A stretch of DNA of 64,000 nt from Bradyrhizobium sp. CCGUVB4N (GTDB lineage Bacteria; Pseudomonadota; Alphaproteobacteria; Rhizobiales; Xanthobacteraceae): the NCBI RefSeq assembly GCF_024199945.1, contig NZ_JANADP010000001.1:2480001-2544000 (forward strand), read 5' to 3'. This document shows, piece by piece, positions 1 through 7,652 of this stretch (position 1 is the first letter of the stretch; each line of letters opens with the position of its first letter). Below the pieces are notes generated by a model. The model worked only from the letters and a program-made list of their open reading frames with translations. It was not told the origin of the DNA and searched no databases. Made by a program: the position numbers and the translations under genes.

Positions 1-159
1 AGGCTCGGCACCCCGCGCGTTGCGCGGCGTACCTCGCACCTCAGGATGACGGAATCGGCCAAGGAACAGCTCCCCCGTCGCGCGTGTTGTGGTTTGGCGC
101 GAGCGCGGCCGATGCTATGGTGTGGCGCAATCTCTGGACGGCAGGACGAGGATATTTCA

Positions 160-1806
160 GTGGCTGACATTCATCCCGCGGCGGGCAAGCTGGTTTCGCC
201 GGACGCGCTCGCCAACATTCCGCGGCTCGTGACGGCCTATTTCGCGGGCAAGCCCGACGTCGCCGACCCTGCGCAGCGGGTGGCGTTCGGCACCTCGGGC
301 CATCGCGGCACCTCGTTCAAGAACACCTTCAACGAAGGCCATATCCTGGCGACCACGCAGGCGATCTGCGACTACCGAAAGGAGAAGGGCCTCACCGGTC
401 CGCTCTTCATCGGCATCGACACCCATGCGCTGGCCGAGCCTGCGCTTGCGAGTGCGGTCGAGGTGTTCGCGGCGAACGGCGTCGAGGTGATGATCGACAA
501 GGACCACGGCTACACGCCGACGCCGGTGATCTCGCACGCGATCCTCACCTACAACAAGGGCCGCACATCGGGGCTGGCCGACGGCGTCGTCGTCACGCCT
601 TCGCACAATCCGCCGGAGGACGGCGGCTACAAATACAATCCGCCGAATGGCGGCCCGGCTGACACCGATGTGACCGGTGTCGTCGAGAAGCGCGCCAACG
701 CCTATCTCGCCGACGGGCTCAAGGGCGTGAAGCGCATTGACTACGCCAAGGCACTGAAGTCGTCGAGCGTTCATGCCAACGACTACATCACCCCCTACGT
801 CGCCGATCTCGGCAATGTCGTCGATCTCGAGCTCGTCAAATCCGCCGGCATCAATATCGGTATCGACCCGCTCGGCGGCGCCGCCGTGCATTACTGGCAT
901 CCGATCATCGAGCGCTACGGCCTCAAGGCTACCGTCGTGAACGAGGCGATCGACCCGACCTTCCGCTTCATGACGGTCGACTGGGACGGCAAGATCCGCA
1001 TGGACTGCTCCTCGCCTTACGCGATGGCGAGCCTGATCGCGATGCGCGACCGTTTTGACGTCGCCTTTGCCAACGACACCGATGCCGATCGCCACGGCAT
1101 CGTGACCCGCACCGGCGGCCTGATGAATCCGAACCACTATCTGGCGACCGCGATCTCCTATCTGTTCGCGCACCGGCCGAACTGGAGCAAGGATGCCGCG
1201 ATCGGCAAGACCGTGGTGTCGAGCTCGATCATCGATCGTGTCGCGAAAAAGCTCGGCCGTAAGCTGGTGGAGACGCCGGTCGGCTTCAAATGGTTCGTCG
1301 ACGGCCTCGTCAGCGGCGGCTTCGGCTTCGGCGGCGAGGAGAGTGCGGGCGCCTCATTCCTGCGCCGCGACGGCACGGTGTGGACCACCGACAAGGATGG
1401 CATCATCCTCGGCCTGCTCGCCGCCGAGATCTTGGCCAAGACCGGCCGCGATCCGAGCCAGCTGTTCAATGATCTCACCGCCGAGCTCGGCGTTCCCCAT
1501 TACGCGCGCATCGACGTCGCCGCGACCGGGCCGCAGAAGAACATCCTGAAATCCGTCACACCGGAGCAACTCGGGTTGAAAGATCTCGCCGGCGATCCCG
1601 TCCGCTCCACGCTGAGCAAGGCGCCCGGCAACGGCCAGCCGTTCGGCGGCATCAAGGTCGAAACGGATTTCGGCTGGTTCGCGGCGCGGCCGTCGGGGAC
1701 GGAAGACGTCTACAAGATCTACGCCGAGAGCTTCCGCAGCACCGAGCACCTGAAGAAGATTCAGCAGGAAGCGCAGGCGGGCCTGGCGAAGGTGTTCGGC
1801 GCGTAA
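160..1806 (+). CDS. pgm: Phosphoglucomutase (alpha-D-glucose phosphate-specific)
   Basis: This enzyme interconverts glucose 1-phosphate and glucose 6-phosphate in the cytoplasm, linking glycolysis to glycogen, trehalose and cell-envelope sugar synthesis. The N-terminal GTSGHRG motif, the phosphoserine loop [11 protein letters not shown], the metal loop DTDADRHG, the sugar loop GGEESAG and the phosphate-binding RPSGTED are all present in family order. The frame is open from 46, but the first 38 codons do not look like Pgm. The GTG at 160, preceded by AGGACGAGGA, gives 548 aa, close to the roughly 546 aa usual for this family, so I chose it. It stands alone, followed by an inverted-repeat element. 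Confidence 0.95.
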   Translation: MADIHPAAGKLVSPDALANIPRLVTAYFAGKPDVADPAQRVAFGTSGHRGTSFKNTFNEGHILATTQAICDYRKEKGLTGPLFIGIDTHALAEPALASAVEVFAANGVEVMIDKDHGYTPTPVISHAILTYNKGRTSGLADGVVVTPSHNPPEDGGYKYNPPNGGPADTDVTGVVEKRANAYLADGLKGVKRIDYAKALKSSSVHANDYITPYVADLGNVVDLELVKSAGINIGIDPLGGAAVHYWHPIIERYGLKATVVNEAIDPTFRFMTVDWDGKIRMDCSSPYAMASLIAMRDRFDVAFANDTDADRHGIVTRTGGLMNPNHYLATAISYLFAHRPNWSKDAAIGKTVVSSSIIDRVAKKLGRKLVETPVGFKWFVDGLVSGGFGFGGEESAGASFLRRDGTVWTTDKDGIILGLLAAEILAKTGRDPSQLFNDLTAELGVPHYARIDVAATGPQKNILKSVTPEQLGLKDLAGDPVRSTLSKAPGNGQPFGGIKVETDFGWFAARPSGTEDVYKIYAESFRSTEHLKKIQQEAQAGLAKVFGA

Positions 1807-1829
1807 CGGCCGAGGCGGGCTTTCTCTCT

Positions 1830-1983
1830 TACCCTCCCCTGGAGGGGGAGGGTCGATGCGCATGCAGCGAAGCGAAATGCGCAGCGGGGTGGGGTGAAGG
1901 TCCCTCCGCGATGAACAGTGCCCGTATGGAGAGATCACCCCGCCCCGGCGCTTCGCACCGACCCTCCCCCTCCAGGGGAGGTA
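1830..1983. repeat. Long intergenic inverted repeat
   Basis: The left arm (1830-1854, core CCCTCCCCTGGAGGGGGAGGG) is the reverse complement of the right arm (1960-1983), and inner segments are rich in GCGAAGCG-type words. The transcript would fold into a long hairpin. A relative with the same style of CCCTC/GAGGG arms lies at 48497-48569. Together with the AT-rich promoter region that follows, this fills the 300 bp between pgm and the oxygenase gene. Confidence 0.75.
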
Positions 1984-2042
1984 ATCGGCATTCCTGTATC
2001 CAAATCTAGTACATAAAGGTATTATAGTAAGCATTTTTGCTC

Positions 2043-2100
2043 TTGAACGATTTAATATCTCCAGTACTGTATACATAACGCATACATAAGCCCTGGGAGA
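2043..2100 (+). promoter_or_regulatory. Promoter/operator region of the Rieske oxygenase operon
   Basis: An AT-rich stretch in a GC-rich genome. TTGAAC at 2043-2048 is a plausible -35 box; around the matching -10 position lies the palindrome TGTATACA (2068-2075), followed by CATACATA at 2081-2088. GntR/FCD regulators often bind such short palindromes, and one is encoded in the operon. A GGGAGA ribosome site (2095-2100) decides the GTG start at 2107. The operator role is inference. Confidence 0.45.
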
Positions 2101-2106
2101 TCGCCG

Positions 2107-3156
2107 GTGACAAAACCCTTCCCCATGAACGCCTGGTACGCCGCCGCGTGGGACGCGGAGGTGAAGCCGGCGCTGTTGCCGCGGACGATCTGCGGCAAGC
2201 ACATCGTGATGTACCGCAAGGCCGACGGCTCGGTGGCTGCTCTTGAGGATGCCTGCTGGCATCGCCTGGTGCCGCTGTCCAAGGGCCGGCTCGAAGGCGA
2301 CACCGTCGTCTGCGGCTATCACGGCCTGAAATACAATGCGCAGGGCCGCTGCACTTTCATGCCCTCGCAGGAGACCATCAATCCATCGGCCTGCGTGCGC
2401 GCCTATCCCGTGGTCGAACGTCATCGTTACATCTGGCTCTGGATGGGCGACCCTGCGCTCGCCGATCCCGCGCTCGTGCCCGACATGCACTGGAATCACG
2501 ATCCGGCCTGGGCCGGCGACGGCAAGACCATCCGCGTCAATTGCGACTATCGCCTCGTGCTCGACAATCTCATGGACCTCACCCACGAGACCTTCGTGCA
2601 CGGCTCCTCGATTGGGAATGACGCGGTTGCCGAAGCGCCGTTCGACGTCACCCATGGCGAGAAGACGGTGACGGTGACGCGCTGGATGCGCGGCATCGAG
2701 GCGCCGCCGTTCTGGGCCAAGCAACTCGGCAAGGGAGGCCTCGTCGACCGCTGGCAGATCATCCGCTTCGAAGCCCCGTGCACCATCGCCATCGATGTCG
2801 GCGTCGCGCCGACCGGCACCGGCGCGCCCGAAGGCGACCGCTCGCAGGGCGTCAACGGCTTCGTGCTCAACACCATCACGCCCGAGACCGAGAAGACCTG
2901 CCATTACTTCTGGGCGTTCGTGCGCAACTATCAGATCGGCGAGCAGCGCATCACCACCGAGATCCGCGAGGGCGTCTCCGGCATCTTCCACGAGGACGAG
3001 TTGATCCTCGAGGCGCAGCAGCGCGCGATGGACGAGAATCCGGATCGCATCTTCTACAATCTCAACATCGACGCCGGCGCGATGTGGACGCGCAAGCTGA
3101 TCGACCGGATGGTTGCGAAGGAAAACCCGCCAACACACCTCCAGGCCGCGGAGTAA
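2107..3156 (+). CDS. Rieske non-heme iron aromatic oxygenase (VanA-like)
   Basis: Oxygenase component of a two-part aromatic O-demethylase or ring hydroxylase. The N-terminal Rieske 2Fe-2S ligands are visible as CWH and CGYH about 20 residues apart (residues 50-75). The catalytic iron site appears as NLMDLTHETFVH near residue 155, with the bridging Asp and two His. Length (349 aa) and overall pattern match the vanillate O-demethylase VanA group. The GTG start follows GGGAGA by 6 nt. A GntR gene and a matching reductase follow in the same direction with short gaps, so this is an operon. The substrate cannot be read from sequence; vanillate or a related methoxylated aromatic is a guess. Confidence 0.85.
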   Translation: MTKPFPMNAWYAAAWDAEVKPALLPRTICGKHIVMYRKADGSVAALEDACWHRLVPLSKGRLEGDTVVCGYHGLKYNAQGRCTFMPSQETINPSACVRAYPVVERHRYIWLWMGDPALADPALVPDMHWNHDPAWAGDGKTIRVNCDYRLVLDNLMDLTHETFVHGSSIGNDAVAEAPFDVTHGEKTVTVTRWMRGIEAPPFWAKQLGKGGLVDRWQIIRFEAPCTIAIDVGVAPTGTGAPEGDRSQGVNGFVLNTITPETEKTCHYFWAFVRNYQIGEQRITTEIREGVSGIFHEDELILEAQQRAMDENPDRIFYNLNIDAGAMWTRKLIDRMVAKENPPTHLQAAE

Positions 3157-3161
3157 TCCAG

Positions 3162-3923
3162 GTGAAGGCAGCGCCCGAGCGTGAGGTCGACCGCTCCGTC
3201 TCGCAGACCGTGAAAGCGCAGCTCGCGCTGCGCGACCAGATCCTGTCGGGCGCCTTGCGCCCGGGCGAGCGCATCTCCGAGCTGCAGGCGGTGGAGACCA
3301 CCGGCGCCTCGCGCACGCCGGTGCGCATGGCGCTGGTGCGGCTGGAGGAGGAGGGCCTGCTGGAGGCGATCCCCTCCGGCGGCTTCATGGTGAAAGCGTT
3401 TTCGGAGCGCGACATTTCCGATTCCATCGAGCTGCGCGGCACGCTGGAAGGCCTCGCCGCGCGCTTTGCCGCGGAGCGCGGCGTCTCCGCGCGCGAGCTC
3501 GAACCTCTGAAAGAGTGTCTCGCCGCGATCGACGATCTGCTGCGGCAAGTGCCGATCTCGATCGAAGCCTTCTCGTCCTATGTCGCGCTGAACGCGCGCT
3601 TCCACGCGCTGCTCACCGAATTGTCGCGCAGCCCGCCATTGGTTCGGCAGATCGACCGCGCCTCGGCGCTGCCGTTTGCGTCTCCAAGCGGCTTCGTGAT
3701 GGCGCAGTCGGCGCTGCCCGAGGCGCAGCAGATCCTCATCATCGGGCAGGAGCACCACCGCGTCGTGATCGACGCCATCGAGAACCGCGAGGGTGCGCGT
3801 GCCGAAGCCGTGATGCGCGAGCACGCGCGGCTTGCGGTGCGAAATTTGCGGCTCGCGTTGCGCAACCGCACCCATCTCGATCTCCTGCCGGCGCTCGCGC
3901 TGATCAAGACCGCAACCGATTGA
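3162..3923 (+). CDS. GntR family regulator, FCD domain
   Basis: Predicted ligand-responsive DNA-binding regulator of the surrounding oxygenase operon. Residues 15-75 form the winged helix, with LRPGERISE and SRTPVRMALVRLEEEGLLE typical of the GntR fold, and residues 95-235 form the all-helical FCD ligand domain. The frame is open far upstream inside the oxygenase gene, but the GTG at 3162, 5 nt after the oxygenase stop, gives a normal 253 aa protein. VanR-type repressors of the vanillate operon belong to this family. Its place between the oxygenase and reductase genes, rather than outside the operon, is less usual. Confidence 0.85.
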   Translation: MKAAPEREVDRSVSQTVKAQLALRDQILSGALRPGERISELQAVETTGASRTPVRMALVRLEEEGLLEAIPSGGFMVKAFSERDISDSIELRGTLEGLAARFAAERGVSARELEPLKECLAAIDDLLRQVPISIEAFSSYVALNARFHALLTELSRSPPLVRQIDRASALPFASPSGFVMAQSALPEAQQILIIGQEHHRVVIDAIENREGARAEAVMREHARLAVRNLRLALRNRTHLDLLPALALIKTATD

Positions 3924-3933
3924 GGGCAATGCC

Positions 3934-4914
3934 ATGCGCTTCATCGAAACCTGGATTCCGGCGACGCTGGTGTCGACGCGCGATCTATCGCCCGGCATCC
4001 GCGAATTCCTGATCCGGCCGGATCAATTCGACGGCGCGGCCTATCCGGTCGGCAGCCATATCAATGTCAGCGTCACCATCGATGGCTTGCCGGAGACGCG
4101 GTCCTATTCGCTGGTCGGCGAGGCTTCGTCCGCTGGCTTCAGGATCGCGGTGCGCCGCGCCGAGGATTCGCGCGGCGGCTCGCGCTACATGTGGCAGCTC
4201 GCGCCGGGCGCGCGGCTCGACATCACCCGGCCCGCCTCGCTCGTCGCGGTCGACTGGGCGCGCGAAAACTATTGCCTGATCGCCGGCGGCATCGGCATCA
4301 CCCCGATCCTCGGTGCCGCGCAGGCGCTGGCGCGCCGCGGGGCAAGCGTTACGCTGCACTACGCCGTGCGCCGGCGCGCTGACGCTGCCTATCTCGACGA
4401 TCTCGCGCGCCTGCTCGGTGACCGCCTGGTCGTCCATGCCAGCGATGAAGGCAAGCGGCTCGACCTCGACAGGCTGTTCGCCTCGTTGCCGAAGGGCACG
4501 CTGACGCTGTTCTGCGGCCCGATGCGGATGCTCGATGCCGCCCGCCACGCCTGGATCGGCGCCGGCCATCCGCTTCCCGATCTCCGCTACGAGACCTTCG
4601 GCTCCAGCGGCTCGCTGCCGACCGAGACCTTTCGTGTGCGTCTGAAGGGGTCTGACGTCGAGCTCGAAATCCCGCGCGAGCGTTCGATGCTGGATGTCCT
4701 CAACGCCAGCGGCTTTGAGGTGATATCCGACTGCAAGCGCGGCGAATGCGGCCTTTGCGCCATCGATGTCGTCGATGTCGACGGCGAGATCGACCATCGC
4801 GACGTCTTCTTCAGCGATCACCAGAAGCAAAGCAACGAGAAAATCTGCGCCTGCGTCTCGCGCGCGCGGGGCACGATCACGGTGGATACGCTGTTGCGGG
4901 CGGATGCGGTCTGA
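3934..4914 (+). CDS. Ferredoxin-type oxidoreductase (VanB-like reductase)
   Basis: Electron-transfer partner of the Rieske oxygenase: takes electrons from NAD(P)H through flavin to a 2Fe-2S centre. The N-terminal flavin domain shows RSYSLVGE (about residue 51), the nucleotide domain shows GGIGITPIL (about residue 117) and CGPMRML, and the C-terminal plant-type ferredoxin carries CKRGECGLC plus a fourth Cys about 30 residues later. This flavin-NAD-ferredoxin order is that of phthalate dioxygenase reductase and VanB. At 326 aa the length is normal. It starts 10 nt after the GntR gene and ends 6 nt before the convergent c-di-GMP gene. Confidence 0.88.
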   Translation: MRFIETWIPATLVSTRDLSPGIREFLIRPDQFDGAAYPVGSHINVSVTIDGLPETRSYSLVGEASSAGFRIAVRRAEDSRGGSRYMWQLAPGARLDITRPASLVAVDWARENYCLIAGGIGITPILGAAQALARRGASVTLHYAVRRRADAAYLDDLARLLGDRLVVHASDEGKRLDLDRLFASLPKGTLTLFCGPMRMLDAARHAWIGAGHPLPDLRYETFGSSGSLPTETFRVRLKGSDVELEIPRERSMLDVLNASGFEVISDCKRGECGLCAIDVVDVDGEIDHRDVFFSDHQKQSNEKICACVSRARGTITVDTLLRADAV

Positions 4915-4920
4915 GGCGGC

Positions 4921-6900
4921 CTACGCCGCGAAGATCGCCCGCAGCTTCTTCGAGTTGAGCAGCGCCTGCACACCATCGGCCGACACCGGCCGGCCGATCA
5001 GGTAGCCCTGCACTTCGTCGCAGGCGATCTGGCGGAGATATTCGAGCTGGTCGGCGGTCTCGACGCCTTCGGCGACCACGTCGATGTTGAGGTCGCGCGC
5101 CAGCGAGATCACCGATTTCACGATCGCCGCGCAATCCGGCTGCACCAGCATGTCGCGGATGAAGGACTGGTCGATCTTGATGCGGCTGAACGGCAGCTTG
5201 CGCAGGTATGTCAGTGACGAGAAGCCGGTGCCGAAATCATCCAGCGCCACCGTGGCGCCGAGCTCCAGCAGCGCATTCAGGATCGAGGCGGCCGAGCCGT
5301 ATTTCGACAGCAGCATCGATTCCGTGATTTCGATCTCGAGCCTGTCAGGCGCGACCCTGGCGTCGGCCAGCGCCTGCACGATGGTCTGGAGGATGCTCGC
5401 GTTGTGAAACTGCGCGGCCGAGAAATTCACGGCGACCCGGATATCCTCCGGCCAGTCCGACAGCGTCGCGCAGGCGCGGCGGATCACCCATTCGCCGATC
5501 TCGTGGATCAGCCCGGTCTCTTCCGCGATCGGGATGAACTCGCTCGGCGGCACCAGTCCGCGCGAGGGATGCTGCCAGCGCAGCAGCGCCTCGAAACCGG
5601 TGATGCGGTTGTTGCCGAGATCGAGGAACGGCTGGAACACCAGAAACAGCTCGTTGCGCGCGACGGCGCCGGCGAGGTCCGTTTGCAAGGCCTTGCGGTC
5701 GCGCGAGGCCTTGTCGTCGGCTTCCTCGAAGAAGCAGATCGTGCCGGGTCCGGCCTTCTTGGCGCGATAGAGCGCGGCGTCCGCGTTCTTCATGATGTCG
5801 AGCGGCGTGTTGCCGTCGCGCGGCGCCAGCACGATGCCGACGCTGGTCGCGCCCACGATCTCGCAGCCCTCGATCAGCAACGGTTCGGCAAAGGCCGCGA
5901 CGAAGCGCTCGGCGATCTCGAGCGCATCCTCGGGCCGCGCTAGATTGGCCATCACCAGCGCGAACTCGTCGCCGCCGATGCGGGCGACATGCTCGGCCGC
6001 GCGGGTGCAGCGTTGCAGCCGGCTTGCGACCTGCACCAAAAATTCATCACCGGCGGGATGGCCGAAGCGGTCGTTGACCTCCTTGAAGCGGTCGAGGTCG
6101 AGCAGCAGCACGGCGAATTCCTCGCCGGACAGCGCAAGCCGCTTCAGCGCGCCGTCGAGCGTCTCGTTGAAGGCGACGCGATTGGGCAAATGGGTGAGGG
6201 GGTCCTGGCGGACGATGCGCTCGGCCTCGATCTGCCGCATCACCCGCCGTGCAAATCCGATCGAATTGACGAACACGCCGCGCAGCAGCACGCTGCCATA
6301 GACCACGACCAGGAAAGCGATCAGCAGGAAGGCGAGGTCGCCGTTCCGGCTGAGGCAGATGGCGATGCCGACGAAGATCGGAGCAGTGAACGCGATGGCC
6401 GCGATCGGGATGGTGGCGAAGGCGAGCGCGCCGCCGGCCAGCATGCCCGAGCACAGGCAGGTGATGACGAGCTGGCCGCCGGTCGAAGCATTTGCAAAGA
6501 AGGCGACGGGGACGATGCCCCAGGCTGTGCCGAGCACGAAGGCATTGCGCACCAGCCGGTGCATGGCGCGGCGGGAGACGAATTGCGGCTTTGTGATCCG
6601 GCGCGAGGCGTGGGATTGCAGGCCGAACGCAATCGCGGCGCCGGCGACGGCGACGGCCCAGATCAGGGCGGGGATGCGGTCCGGTGACTGCCACAGCGCA
6701 ATGGCGAGCACGGTGGCGTTGCAGGCATTGGCGAGCATGATGCCGACGGAATAGCCGAGCACCAGCGACATCTGCTCCGCGCGGATATGGCCGGCGACGG
6801 TTTCGTCGGTTGCGGGGCCGCCAAAGGCTGACAGATCGCCGGCAAACAGCCTTGCGACATAGTTGGTCAGTTGAGTCCGCATTCCAGGGCCTAGCAGCAT
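4921..6900 (-). CDS. Membrane GGDEF-EAL c-di-GMP turnover protein
   Basis: Predicted to make and/or break cyclic di-GMP at the inner membrane. Residues 45-210 hold several hydrophobic segments forming an N-terminal sensory membrane domain. The cyclase domain follows with an intact GGDEF at 309-313, and the EAL domain begins near residue 415 with EALLRW at 436 and DDFGTGFSSL later, both catalytic signatures being conserved. The inhibitory RxxD site is altered to RAAE (300-303), so product inhibition may be weak. The start is uncertain: ATG at 6900 or the ATG seven codons in (6882), neither with a clear ribosome site. Two palindromes lie upstream at 7011 and 7047. Confidence 0.88.
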   Translation of the reverse strand: MLLGPGMRTQLTNYVARLFAGDLSAFGGPATDETVAGHIRAEQMSLVLGYSVGIMLANACNATVLAIALWQSPDRIPALIWAVAVAGAAIAFGLQSHASRRITKPQFVSRRAMHRLVRNAFVLGTAWGIVPVAFFANASTGGQLVITCLCSGMLAGGALAFATIPIAAIAFTAPIFVGIAICLSRNGDLAFLLIAFLVVVYGSVLLRGVFVNSIGFARRVMRQIEAERIVRQDPLTHLPNRVAFNETLDGALKRLALSGEEFAVLLLDLDRFKEVNDRFGHPAGDEFLVQVASRLQRCTRAAEHVARIGGDEFALVMANLARPEDALEIAERFVAAFAEPLLIEGCEIVGATSVGIVLAPRDGNTPLDIMKNADAALYRAKKAGPGTICFFEEADDKASRDRKALQTDLAGAVARNELFLVFQPFLDLGNNRITGFEALLRWQHPSRGLVPPSEFIPIAEETGLIHEIGEWVIRRACATLSDWPEDIRVAVNFSAAQFHNASILQTIVQALADARVAPDRLEIEITESMLLSKYGSAASILNALLELGATVALDDFGTGFSSLTYLRKLPFSRIKIDQSFIRDMLVQPDCAAIVKSVISLARDLNIDVVAEGVETADQLEYLRQIACDEVQGYLIGRPVSADGVQALLNSKKLRAIFAA

Positions 6901-7010
6901 GAGCCGTTTGTCCGGCTCGATCCGGAAAATTCACCGCAAAACTTTGACGAACTATGAATTATCCCCGATTGCCGCAGTCGCCGCGACCACTTCTGCGTGT
7001 TCGTGTCGCA

Positions 7011-7031
7011 GTATCGATAACAAATCGATAC
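7011..7031. promoter_or_regulatory. Perfect 8-bp inverted repeat upstream of the GGDEF-EAL gene
   Basis: Arms GTATCGAT and ATCGATAC flank a 5-bp AACAA centre. A second, smaller palindrome, CGTTAC-GGCT-GTAACG, lies at 7047-7062. Both sit 110-165 bp upstream of the minus-strand c-di-GMP gene and outside any coding sequence, as operators would. The binding protein is unknown. Confidence 0.4.
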
Positions 7032-7090
7032 AAATGCGGCGCTCCGCGTTACGGCTGTAACGATAGGCCGAGCATCCGCCACTCACTCCG

Positions 7091-7215
7091 CTGTCATGCC
7101 CCGCGAAGGCGGGGCATCCAGTACGCCGTGGCCTATCGAGGAATCGCGACGGTCTCGGAGTACTGGATCGCCCGGTCCTGATGGGCAATTGCGCATAAGG
7201 CCGGGCGATGACAGC
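7091..7215. repeat. Intergenic inverted repeat with CCAGTA/TACTGG core
   Basis: The left half carries an inner hairpin (ATGCCCCGC / GCGGGGCAT) followed by CCAGTACG; the right half carries GTACTGGAT then CGCCCGG / CCGGGCG and ends in ATGACAG. A second member with the same plan lies at 59958-60060. This is a repeat family, not a gene. The remaining sequence from 6901 to 7646 contains this element, the two palindromes listed separately and a monooxygenase remnant; I see nothing else in it. Confidence 0.75.
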
Positions 7216-7238
7216 GGTGTCCGGGACGCGAGTCTCAA

Positions 7239-7397
7239 TCAGACCAGCCCCTGCTCGGCCAGAAAATGCGTGAGCGTATCGGTCTGCTCGGAGCCGACGA
7301 AGGCGCCGATGTAGCCGTCGGGACGCACCCGGAAAGCCTCGGCCTGGTCAGGCGGCACGCCAGCGAAGCCGATCGCCATGTCAGCGAAGCCGCCGTC
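7239..7397 (-). pseudogene. 3' remnant of a FAD-dependent aromatic monooxygenase
   Basis: On the minus strand the frame ending in TGA at 7239-7241 reads FAGVPPDQAEAF then RVRPDGYIG and ends LAEQGLV. The RPDGYIG word at this distance from the C-terminus is typical of PheA/TfdB-type flavin hydroxylases. No upstream FAD domain exists: the frame loses similarity above about 7400 and meets a stop near 7495. It is therefore a decayed fragment, and there is no sign of the missing 400 or so residues nearby. The family call rests on a short motif. Confidence 0.5.
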
Positions 7398-7652
7398 ACG
7401 CCGAGCGGAAAGGCGATGACGGACGCGGTCGACCGGGCACGCGAACGGATTGTCGAGGAAATGTTTGCGAGCTGTTGCGCGTTCTCAGTCAGCGCACGAG
7501 CGCGCTCTCATCGCACCTTTGTGCGTCGAAATACGACGATTGGTATCGGATTGCCGCAGAGTGTTGCCGCGCCGACATAGTGTGAACCATCGGTTCTCCC
7601 TATCAATCCAGGCGCGACTTGGAATGCTGGAATGCCGGTGGTTGGAATGGGA

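Noticed and set aside
46-159. N-terminal extension of pgm from the ATG at 46
   Set aside because: The 38 extra residues are unlike the family, while the GTG at 160 has a good ribosome site and gives the usual length.
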